A stretch of 60,000 nt of DNA from Glandiceps talaboti (lineage: Eukaryota; Hemichordata; Enteropneusta; Spengelidae), in assembly GCF_964340395.1 (NCBI RefSeq), contig NC_135554.1, forward strand, positions 28,344,630-28,404,629. The letters are read 5' to 3'. The position numbers were made by a program, and so were the translations under genes. Below are positions 40,501 to 50,300 of the stretch, one piece after another (the stretch's first letter is position 1; each line of letters opens with the position of its first letter). Below the pieces are notes generated by a model. The model did no database searches and had not been told where the DNA came from. It was given only the letters and a program-made list of their open reading frames with translations.

Positions 40501-40667
40501 TATTTTAATTTACTGTAGAGAGTGTAGTGTATTTTATTACAAAATAATCACTCCATATTTCTCCCTTTTTTCAATTTCAGTTAGAAGAGGGTGAAATTGA
40601 TATCAGGTTGGCTTCATTCAAGGGGTGTTGGTTGAAAGATGGCACAGCCAGGGGCCGAGATCTCTAA
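37419..40667 (+). CDS. Small secreted six-cysteine protein, three exons (gene-level entry)
   Basis: Three exons (37419-37544, 40144-40284, 40581-40667), all phase 0, give 117 residues and a TAA stop. Residues 1-26 form a signal peptide with a leucine-rich core (RSLLLLLILELVMI) and a likely cleavage after VTG. The mature part starts with a basic, aromatic stretch (KIFEFPRYSYRKKPK), then carries six cysteines: four around CENTLEC and CIRKC, one in EKCYNEIYSFDE, and one in FKGCWLKDG. The last two flank the acidic motif LEEGEIDIR. An even cysteine count fits a disulfide-bonded secreted domain. The C-x-x-IY-x-x-D-ELEEGEID-x-R-x-x-x-FKGC pattern reminds me of a small conserved eukaryotic family of unknown function (possibly DUF4787; from memory, not checked). 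The first ATG at 37419 is followed immediately by a second. No function is assigned. Confidence 0.82.
37545..40143 (+). other. Intron 1 with a foldback element
   Basis: 2.6-kb GT-AG intron. It holds a long inverted repeat (38247-38502 and 39385-39646) described separately, and a direct repeat of 'tgcaagcaggacta' near 37839 and 38112. The CpG content near its start is higher than in most of the window, consistent with being close to a promoter. Confidence 0.65.
38247..39646. mobile_element. Foldback element: inverted repeat arms of about 260 bp
   Basis: The left arm 38247-38502 and the reverse complement of the right arm 39385-39646 share many exact blocks: 'tagatatacataaacacttgt', 'gtgtttcacattca', 'tatctgattttttaa', 'atttgccgacaagaagcatt', 'gacagcat', 'tcgccttttgaacgg', 'gcatttaacaacaaagtaaa' (right arm ...agcagc...). 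By eye, identity is roughly 80-85%. The 880-bp centre is unrelated to the arms and encodes nothing recognisable. I see no convincing target duplication. It is either an old terminal-inverted-repeat transposon or an inverted local duplication. Confidence 0.75.
40144..40284 (+). CDS. Exon 2: cysteine-rich core
   Basis: Acceptor ttctgtag before 40144; donor GAG|gtaagt after 40284. 47 codons in phase 0. It contains five of the six cysteines (NKCENTLEC, TMCIRKC, EKCYNEIYS) and ends with FDE. The strong gtaagt donor and a frame matching both neighbours support a real exon. Confidence 0.85.
40285..40580 (+). other. Intron 2
   Basis: 296-bp GT-AG intron with a pyrimidine-rich end (ctcccttttttcaatttcag). 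No other feature. Confidence 0.8.
40581..40667 (+). CDS. Exon 3: LEEGEID motif, last cysteine and stop
   Basis: 28 codons plus TAA. It encodes LEEGEIDIRLASFKGCWL and a short basic tail ending RGRDL. LEEGEIDIR directly continues FDE of exon 2, giving FDELEEGEID across the junction; this continuity is the main evidence for the splice. Confidence 0.85.
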   Translation, partial: LEEGEIDIRLASFKGCWLKDGTARGRDL

Positions 40668-41146
40668 TTAGCATATCCAGTTTACCCAATGTACATGCAT
40701 AGTAAAGTCCTGTGTTTGACACTTATCAAGCAATATTATCTCAGGTTCTTAAGCAGTTTACAACAAAAATAACGTCACCTGAAACAAAATACGTTACTTC
40801 ATTTCATTGTTTTGCTTTACAAAAATAATACTATTAACATTGCTAAAGAAACCATTATCCTAGCAGGTTATTACTTTGTAAATGGTTTTGCTAGACAGTA
40901 AGATGTTAATTTTTCACACAAAGATTTTTTGCTGAGCTAGGCATTGTAAATCAGTTATTCAGCAAGGCTACACTCCGTTTCAGGTGTCATGGTTGTAATT
41001 GCAACAATTATTGTGGTGTTTGAGGACATTTCAGCAAAATTCCCATATTACTTTGACTGGTTGCCTGTTTGAGTTTCCATCTCAGAATCCCAGTCACACA
41101 CAACACAGCACAACAGATCAGGATAGACCTATTGAAGTCCTGAGTC

Positions 41147-41152
41147 AATAAA
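41147..41152 (+). terminator. Candidate polyadenylation signal of the secreted-protein gene
   Basis: AATAAA in 'gagtcaataaagtattgag', 480 nt after the stop. A second aataaa follows near 41195. I see no strong GT-rich element, so the call is weak. Confidence 0.3.
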
Positions 41153-41374
41153 GTATTGAGATTTGGTTTAAGCAAGTATTTGACATTGATAGGCAAATAA
41201 ATACCCTTGCCATATCAAACTGTGAAGCCAATGTATGAGTTACACATTATGTCAATGCAAATTTGTAAACACAACCAATACCAAAAATGTGGGATTTGCT
41301 TCCAAGAAATATTTTGACTGTGAGTAGGAATATTCATGAGTGTATATGAACCCAGGGTCAATGAACATTCTTGC

Positions 41375-41412
41375 ATGTATGTATGTATGTATGTATGTAT
41401 GTATGTATGTAT
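41375..41412. repeat. (ATGT)n microsatellite
   Basis: About nine tetranucleotide units. Confidence 0.95.
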
Positions 41413-41639
41413 CATATAGTTTGATACTTTCATTGATGGATTTTAGAAAGTAGCATACTAAATAGGAGGGTACTTCAACTTGTAACAGCTAAGTAAGGCA
41501 ATTCCACTGCACTATGTACCATTGTTCATATCGCATATAAAATTATTTCAATTGCTTTCACTGTGAGCCTAAAAGGTCATTCTAAACATTACCAATCTGT
41601 AAACAATGTTACCCATGCAAAGCAAAGGATGTAAGGGAC

Positions 41640-41753
41640 GATCTCACAATGTCACACAAGCTCAATAAACTACCGGTAACTTGAGGTGGAGGGTAGGGCA
41701 TTGACCTAAATGAACAATTGTCATTTTTTGAGCTTGTGTGACATTGTGCGATC
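41640..41753. repeat. Short inverted repeat (26-bp arms)
   Basis: The left arm gatctcacaatgtcacacaa (continuing gctcaa) at 41640-41665 pairs with 41728-41753 with one mismatch, around a 62-bp loop. It could be a miniature transposon or an RNA hairpin. No target duplication is clear. Confidence 0.75.
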
Positions 41754-42145
41754 ATCCGTAAAGTGTCTATGCTTTGAGTGTCAACATACAAAGATGTCAA
41801 TAAAACATCTGGGTCTCACCAAGAACTAAATATACAGTTGGGATGCTACCATTCTCTCAGTTGACTTTCTGTTATTGGGCAACATTATTTGCAAATGAAA
41901 CTACATCAGGTCAACATACTAAGCTTATAATTAAAGTGAGTGAATGTTATTTTTACACCTGATATGAACACAGTGGAATTGCATTACTTGGGTGTTACAG
42001 GTTGTATATGAGTTGAGAACAGCTGTTTATAATTGCACTTGGGATAAGACAAAACTTGATAGGCATTGACACTGGTATAACTTTGTACATGTGTATATTT
42101 ATTACTTGTGTATTGTACTGTACAAAAGATGTGTCAGAATATACA

Positions 42146-43452
42146 CAGGGTTCGTACACTTAAAGCAAAACAAAATTCCAGGACTTTCCAGGGGTTTTTC
42201 GTCAGTTTTCCAGGGGTATTCATATTGATTTTGGCCATTTTCCAGGGGTGTTGACACTAAAGTATATTTTTTGAATGACATCTAATTGTCTGATGTGGAC
42301 GAGAAAAATCAACAACAGTTCCCATATGTCACAAAACATTTTAAAGACAATCGACACTATGCAAGATATTGGTTTCAAAACCACGTTTACACGCTAAGAT
42401 TAACGGAGAAACCTCTGTCCTACCCCCTAAGTAGCCGTTTCGTCAAGCTGGTGCATTGATCGTGTAAGATTGAATCGCAGCATTCGTCAGTCTAATTCAG
42501 ACATATCCAGAAAAATAAATCAAAAAGTAAAGTTTGTCCTCATTATTGTTTGGTTTGATGTTACTAGATTTATAAGCCACCTAAAATAATTTTTTTCTTC
42601 AAAATTTAGAATAAAAACGTCATTTACGTAACGAAATTTCGAGCTATGAATAACTGAATACATTCATCGCTTGCGTCTCGATGTTTATGTACCGATGCCA
42701 CGAGTTGCGGAACATCGCGATTTCTCAACTCAACTTGGCCATTGACGAATGTTACTGTACCGACAACATAAATCAGTAGTTAGTTTATTCTTTTAGAACA
42801 TGTAACACAAATACCCATTTATCGACGAAATAAAAGTCACAACCGTACTTCCACAACCCGGAAATTCAACTGCACTTCTCTAGGCCCTAGCCCTAGCTTG
42901 TAGTATCAGTCGACTCGTGCGCCGAACTTGTAACAATTTCTAATCGAGTTGATGATGCTTTGATACTCGCTACAGTGTTACGATAATCTTGTTAACAGAC
43001 CTACTGTACATGTTACCCCGGCCGGGACTGTTACAATATCATGTCCCTGAAATGACGACTGGGAGATGTACGGAGTAGCAATATATGCAAGATCGAAAGG
43101 AACACTGCGGCGCCCATTCAACTAATACGCACGGTTTGTGGGGCAAAGTGTCTCGTGGAACGATCGCTTGACTGTCTGGGTTCAATCGGCGTGAATTTTG
43201 ATTCATCACCCAGCGTGGCGAAAGACTTTGAAAATATTTTCGCGATTTCACATTTACGAGATTCAAAATCATATGAATGGGTGGCTCGAGCACGGACATG
43301 ACGATCGTCAATATTAATCGATCGATTGAACATGATCATTTTCCAGGGTTTTCCAGGGGTAGGGCGCATTTTTCCAGGGTTTTCCAGGGTTTTCCAGGGA
43401 GGGTTTGAAATTCCAGGGTTTTCCAGGGTTTTCCAGGACCGTGCGAACCCTG
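42146..43452. mobile_element. Non-autonomous hAT-like transposon
   Basis: The left end is cagggttcgtacac; the right end is gtgcgaaccctg, whose reverse complement is cagggttcgcac. The CAGGG-type terminal inverted repeat is characteristic of hAT elements. Subterminal regions are packed with 'ttccagggg'/'tttccaggg' motifs, three to four near the left end and about nine within 43340-43436, all in the same orientation. The centre is more GC-rich than the surroundings and encodes no transposase. The flanks (aatataca and atacatta) are similar but not an exact 8-bp duplication, so the copy is not very young. Confidence 0.75.
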
Positions 43453-45047
43453 ATACATTACAAATAGAGAAGATAGGCAGAAATATTACCCTGTGGACGG
43501 TAGATAAATTTATTGCTAGATTACATTGGATCATCCAACAGAAGATTTCATTGGGTAACATCATATTTGTTTTTGTATTTTAATCTTTTTGAAGTGTAAA
43601 TTAAATATAGATGTTTTTTTTGAGAAATCTTATCAAATAAATTTACCTATCTCCTTATGTGGACAAGATGATTGTGTTCTTAACTATGTTCTTGACAGGA
43701 CAGGGTAATTGAACACAGAAATTGTATATTTTCTATCTGGGCATATACATATGAGAGATTTATCTATTTGTTCAATGTAAACATTGAAGATGAACTGTAG
43801 CAGTTACAGTACTCTGAAATGTACTGACAAGGAGTGTTCCCTCTACAGATAAATAACATTATTTTATTGTTGTTGTGGATCACAATGAGAAATATGGGTT
43901 TTCTTGAGCCAATGCATCTTTAAGGATTAGGGAATACAATTAGGAATGGTCACAAGCAGTCAGTGTCATTGACACATCAAATTGGCTGAGAGAACACATG
44001 GCAGTGATCAGCCTTTATCATGGTAACAGCACATATTACCTGTTTTCCCGAAGGACTTTCAAGTCATTGATAACTCTCCATGAGGCACCGTAGGAGCTCA
44101 CAGATATATGTTGTTTTTTGGGGCTAATGATTCATTGACAATGACATGTACCTAGCCATGATGTGTTGATATATTACATGATAAATAATGTCACAAAATC
44201 ATATACAAAGAATACATAACATGTACATAAGTCTTGTACAATGCATAAAACATGACAGTTTGTAAAGAGCTATAGTCAATTTTCATCAAATTTCTCAAAC
44301 AACATTTAATGAAACACTTATTATGTTTGATAAAAAATGTCAAAAATCTAAATCTACATATAAATTTGAAAACACATGATAAATATTTTACTATGCTATC
44401 GCTACCTTTAACATTTGTGACTCCATGTATGATGTTACCTCCACAAACAAAATCTCAAATGACTTGAGTTTCAGAAAATATAGACTTTTATATGTTATCA
44501 ACTTTAAGTTTGATAATTCAAAGACAATATACAAGCTCAGTATAAAAAATGACATTTATCTCTTTCCACACTAAAAATTTACATTTTACTTTAACAGGAG
44601 CCTGCTGGGAATTGGTCAAGTTTCAATGTATTCTAATTACCACATTTAAATTTTACTATTTTGCTCCTAAAATGGTCTTTGGGAATACAAAACAAACCAC
44701 AATTTTAGATGTCAGGTTTAGGAATTTGGGTATTATGAAGTGAAAAATTGTGGACACATGTAATCAGTAAAGACCCTAACTAACCCCTTCTTCAAATTTA
44801 ATATCACACTATATTTTTTTTGGTTTAATTTTGAAAAGGGTTTTGAGTATCACACTATGGCATTAGAAGGCTTTGGTCATGTCACTTGTTCATTCAATCA
44901 TTGCCACATATAGATTGTGTCCACTAAACTTCAGTCTTACCAAACAATCTACTTCAGTGCACTTTCAAGTTTTGAAGTAGATGTCTAACTAATTTCCATT
45001 GACAATGGCAGTGTAGGTGTTGCTAATGAACGTTCCCATGTTGTATA

Positions 45048-45275
45048 TTACTGTCCCTGAGTAGATAGTGGTTGATCTATCCTAGCTCTCTTGCTGCCTT
45101 TCTTTCCCCTGTCCTTGCCCCGAGCTGAACTGGTACTTGCAACACTTGGAGTACCTCCCCTGGATGACAAAGACTGCACGTATCGTGACACTGTGGAGAC
45201 GCCATCCACAAATTTGGTCTTAAAAAGTACATTGGCATTGTTGAACATACCGTCTTTGAGAGACACAACAATAAA
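45048..45275 (-). CDS. SMC2: SMC2 last exon: end of ATPase head and C-terminal tail
   Basis: Acceptor ccacag; 75 residues and TAA (plus-strand tta at 45048). It starts [18 protein letters not shown] and [14 protein letters not shown], highly conserved. The tail ([20 protein letters not shown], then [10 protein letters not shown]) is a Ser/Gly-rich and basic extension unlike vertebrate SMC2 tails. It could hold a nuclear localisation signal (inference). Confidence 0.97.
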   Translation of the reverse strand, partial: FIVVSLKDGMFNNANVLFKTKFVDGVSTVSRYVQSLSSRGGTPSVASTSSARGKDRGKKGSKRARIDQPLSTQGQ

Positions 45276-47346
45276 CTGTGGATAATGAAAAGATACAATG
45301 TCAGTTTTTAACATCTTTTAGATATCATGTTAGGGGCCACTGATGATAAAAATTGATGAACAGCAAAATGAATTCCTTCATTGTGGGTAACTATGCTGTT
45401 AACATGAATGGATAGAATTTTCTTCTTGGTACAAAGAGTTTTGCCACCTAATGATAAAGCCAGTCAATGGACAGTTTGACAAAGCCTGTTAACCTAAACA
45501 AACAAATGTTACTCATAAGTAATTAGAACTCTTGGTTGAGTAACAAGAGCAATTTATTACAGTATATAATACCACTGTGAGTGTATATTATGTAAGTTCT
45601 GGTTTATTTTTGCTACGATACAGAAAGATGTCATTTAGTCATACGGTTTGAAAAATAATGGTATTCAATTCATTATCACCAGACCCATACATGTACCTAC
45701 ACACACACATAGAAGCCTTGTGTATCTTTCTCACCTGGGAATGTTTGAAATGTGTTCTCAACATCTGTCCAATATTCTGGGTATGTGACAAGTCCAATGC
45801 TGCATCAACTTCATCCAAGATATACAATGGAGCAGGTTTGAACAGTAGTAGTGACAGAATTAAGGACAGCGCCACCAATGACCTGTACATAAAAAAAATG
45901 GGATGAGGTATCAACAGTTATTATGGGATAGGGGTGCCAACAGTTATTATGGGATAGGGGTATCAACAGTTATTATGGGATAGGGGTGCCAACAGTTATT
46001 ATGGGATAGGGGTACCAACAGTTATTATGGGATAGGGGTGCCAACAGTTATTAATGGGATAGGGGTGCCAACAGTTATTATGGGATAGGGGTGCCAACAG
46101 TTATTATGAGATAGGGGTGCCAACAGTTATTATGGGATAGGGGTGCCAACAGTTATTATGGGATAGGGGTGCCAACAGTTATTATGGGATAGGGGTATCA
46201 ACAGTTATTATGGTATATTTAGCAGCTACTGGTTATTGCTGATGTATGCAGAGTATTAAAGAGGAGTCAACACACTTGTACTCAGTTACTGATGTAGTCA
46301 CCATATTCAGATATTGGTGACATCATTGTCTAATCTGTGCATGGATAACTTTTGTGCACTTTTTATACTCCGGATATAAACGACATCACTGATGTTTGTG
46401 TGCACGGACATTTGGCATACTCACTTTTTGATGACACTACTGCCGTGTGTAGAACTGATTTTATATGTTCATGTATTTAAAAGGTATTGATGACCTTACT
46501 GGTGTGTGTGCTAACATCTGATTTTAGTCATTACCTATTTACCCCGTCAGTATCACCTGAAGTTTATGGGTACTAGTATTAGTGTTTCATGGCCTACACC
46601 TACAAGTATGCAATCTAATGAATTAAAAAGTACAAATACCTACCTCTGTCCACCACTAAGCTCTGTAAGACTTTCTTTCCAGACATCACCAAAGGCTACT
46701 TTGACCTCCAGGCCATCCAAGATAGACATCCCTTCTACAGGGGCTAGCTTAGCATTGGTGCCAGGTAACAAGGTGGAAAAGATGGACCCAAAATCCTATA
46801 TGAGAAATGAGAAAGACTGAATACAATATACCGGTAATGGTACATACATGTAGCTTTCATTATAGACTCATTTGAGTGTCAGAAGACAAGACTTGCTCCC
46901 ATGCTTTACATAGTGCCTGGCCTTTCTACCTACCTTGTTGACTTGCTCCCATGCTTTACGTAGTGCCTGACTTTTCTTCTCATCCAATTCTGCAATAGTT
47001 GCTAATATCTTAGCTTTATCATTCTCAACTATCTGCTTCTTCTTCACCAGCTCATGATACTAAGAGGAAAGCAAAAAAAATTCTAAATTTTAGAAGTGCT
47101 TGTTATTATTAAGTAGTAATACCAATAGGATTTACCATTTCCATTTATCAAAAATTGGAAAATAGTTTTGCCAAATACATCTGAAAACTCTGCTAGGTAC
47201 ATCAAATTACTTGTGAAAATATCATTCAAATGACAAAATCTGTATAAATGTATTATAGAAAATCCTGACGCCCCCATGAGTTTAATGAAAGTCATTTTTT
47301 TTACTCCTATTATACCAGGATTGATTTGACTATAGTAAAGTTATGC

Positions 47347-47381
<35 letters not shown>

Positions 47382-50300
47382 ACTAATCAATACATTGATC
47401 AATAAATGAATCAATCAAATTGATGACACTCAATGGATAACTCATATGAAAAGTTTTATTGACTAAAAGTCTTCAGTCTCACTGAGAAAACTGAGTAAGT
47501 TCTTACCCTCTCTTCAGCCTTACTCAACATATTCATTGCTCTCTGATTCACGTTCTTTGCCAATTTATCTCTGGTGTCTTGTAGTTTTTGTAGTCGGCGA
47601 CCAGCCTCCTTTGGATCATTGGCTTTGAAGTCATAGGCACCATTAGGCTGTCCAAAGAACTGCCTTTCTACAGCAATCCATTCATACTTGTCAAGCATGT
47701 GTTCAACCTTAAAATCATAAAATGAGAGCAAAAATTGTATGAAGCTATGAACTTGTCATCTTGTTTCACTATATACTTAAGTCTTACAATATATCATATG
47801 TGATAAATGTGTTTATTTAAAGGCATGTCATGTAAAATGGCAGTTTGTCATTGCGGCCCCAACTTCTGGCTTTAGTCAAGTGTACAAATGCACAAATGTA
47901 CATACATACTAGATACTAAAACTTATCTAGAAGTGAGTCTGCTTCGACACAGTAAATTTGGTTTGTGAGTATGCACAGAGAGATGTAATGACCAAGTTTG
48001 TAGCACTTTTGAATTCTTCGGTAACCAAACAATAATCTAATTTTTATATCTGAATACCTGGTGAGAGCTCCAAGAGATGCTAAACACAATTCAACATAGC
48101 AGTAGAAACAAAAGTGGCAAACATGAATATAAAGAGTTACAGACTGTGCTCCTTTAATTAAATCAAGAAAGTGATGGATATGAAAATGCAGTAAGCTTTG
48201 ATAAGTTAGGGGGTTTCCCCAAGGTCCACATCATGACAATCTACTGTTTTTGTCATTAACTTACCATCCTAGCAGCATCTTTACTATCTTTATTATGTTT
48301 TGATATCTTGTGGTCCATTTCTTTCATTTCTAACTGTGTATCATTGTCTTGTTCTTTCAGTGTCTGTAGTTCATTCACTCGTTCTTCAATTTCTTTGTCA
48401 CAATCTCTCAGTTTTTCTTTCTGCTTGGTCACCTCACCTTGTGCTTCCTTCACAGCTTGCTGGATAAACATAAAGAGAATACAAAGAACTTGATTAACAT
48501 GTCTCATCCTAAGGATTAAAGTATGTGTCTTTTCTCACCGTTAGAAATTTATTGTTCAGTGTATACTTTGGGAACTAATCTATCCCACACATCCAGATTA
48601 TCAGTCCAACAACTTTTATCAGGGACTTAGCAGGACAGAGGTTGCTATGTGATGGATTTAATCCTGTGTTTACATCTAGACTGCAATGGACAGCTCATAA
48701 GGGAGTTGAGGCATATGGCTGGTGTGCCATTATAGGTCCATACCACCGTTTATGAATGATGCAGTGCTATGGTCTTGACATTCATGGTGGAACGATGCTG
48801 TAAAGTATGTAAAAGTGTGTACATTTACCAGTACTATCATTAAATATGCTGTTACTTGTTACAAAATACACAACAATTGAGTTGTTATAGCATTTGTACT
48901 TAGAAATCTTATCATGTTTCCAAGCATCAAATATCAGTTTCAACAGTGTGTTTATCGCTACAATACCCAAAGCTTTGGAATTGGGTATGGTAAAATTCTC
49001 TTTAAAGAGATTGTTTTACCTATTGGTATCAGTCTCTCCTCTCACAGAATGTACAATGTACTATGGTAGCAAAACTATTGATACTGACCCCAATCTCAGC
49101 TCTTGTTTCTGTTAACTGTTGAAACTGTTGTTCATATCCAGCAATAGCTTCATCCACAGCCTTTATTTGGTCTTCATAGTTAGCCAACTCCTTCATTAAC
49201 TCTTCCACTTCAAGCTTCAGAGAATCAACTTCCTAGTGATATTATTACCGATACATGACAATATTAATGTGTTAGCTAACATAGTAATATAAAAGAAAAT
49301 AAGACATCCAAGACATAGCTCCCAAGTCAGTGTTTCACGTAAACGTAGTCACTGAAATAAACCAGACAACTCTACGATAGCTAACCCTAAACCCTTATTC
49401 AATACATCAAACTGTGTGCAAAATATAAGCATTTACTACAATACCAGATACTTGCGGCAAACGATAATTGTATGCTTTAATTTAGAAAGGGGTTAGAAAG
49501 AACTCATAAATCATAAATCTTTATTGATCAAATCTACTTTGTACATACCTGTTGTTTTTCTTTCATTTGTTTATTAGACTGTTCAGCTGTTTTCTTGGCT
49601 TTGTTCAGTTGAGTTTCAGCTGCCTTCAAATCTCTTTCTCTGACCGACTTGGCATCTTTGATTTTCTCTTCAAGTGACTTGACTTTCTCACTCATCTTTT
49701 TCTTAGTTTCGTTAGACACTGTCAGGGTGTTCTGTTGTTCATCTGTACAGGATGATGTCATATAATACTATATTCATAGTGGTCATAATATTGATCAGCA
49801 ACAGGAGTATATCACTCAAGTTTCACATTTCATATTATACTTACAGAACAATCATAGGAACAGCAATGCTCCTGTAACCATAGCTACCCAAACGAGAAAG
49901 AATATAGTTACATACCAATAGTCTATAGTAGACTACTACCTCCCCCTCCCATTATAACTTACCAATAGTCTGTAGTAGACTACTACCTCCCCCTCCCATT
50001 ATAACTTGCTTACCAATAGTCTGTAGTAGACTACTACCGCCCCTCCCATTATGACTTACCAATAGTCTGTAGTAGACTACTACCTCCCCCTCCCATTATA
50101 ACTTACCAATAGTCTGTAGTAGACTACTACCGCCCCTCCCATTATGACTTACCAATAACCCATTGCAGATGACTCCCCATCCCAGTATAATGACCTACCA
50201 AGAATGTGTGGTAGACCACTTCCTTCCTCTCCATTGTAATGGCATATCTATACCTTCTTGCAGCCCCAACTCCCACCTACTTTCCAATAGCCTATTGTAG

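Larger units (their letters stand above)
40668..45047. other. Intergenic gap between converging genes
   Basis: Contains the 3' flank of the secreted-protein gene, a (ATGT)n tract at 41375-41412, a 114-bp hairpin element at 41640-41753, a hAT-like element at 42146-43452, and AT-rich sequence that includes the 3' flank of Smc2. ATTAAA-type sequences on the minus strand (plus-strand tttaat near 44797 and 44824) could serve Smc2 polyadenylation, but neither stands out. Confidence 0.6.

Noticed and set aside
43118-43583. Frames with repeated GKPWKTLENPG / FPGFSRVFQ
   Set aside because: Translations of the ttccaggg subterminal motifs of the hAT-like element.
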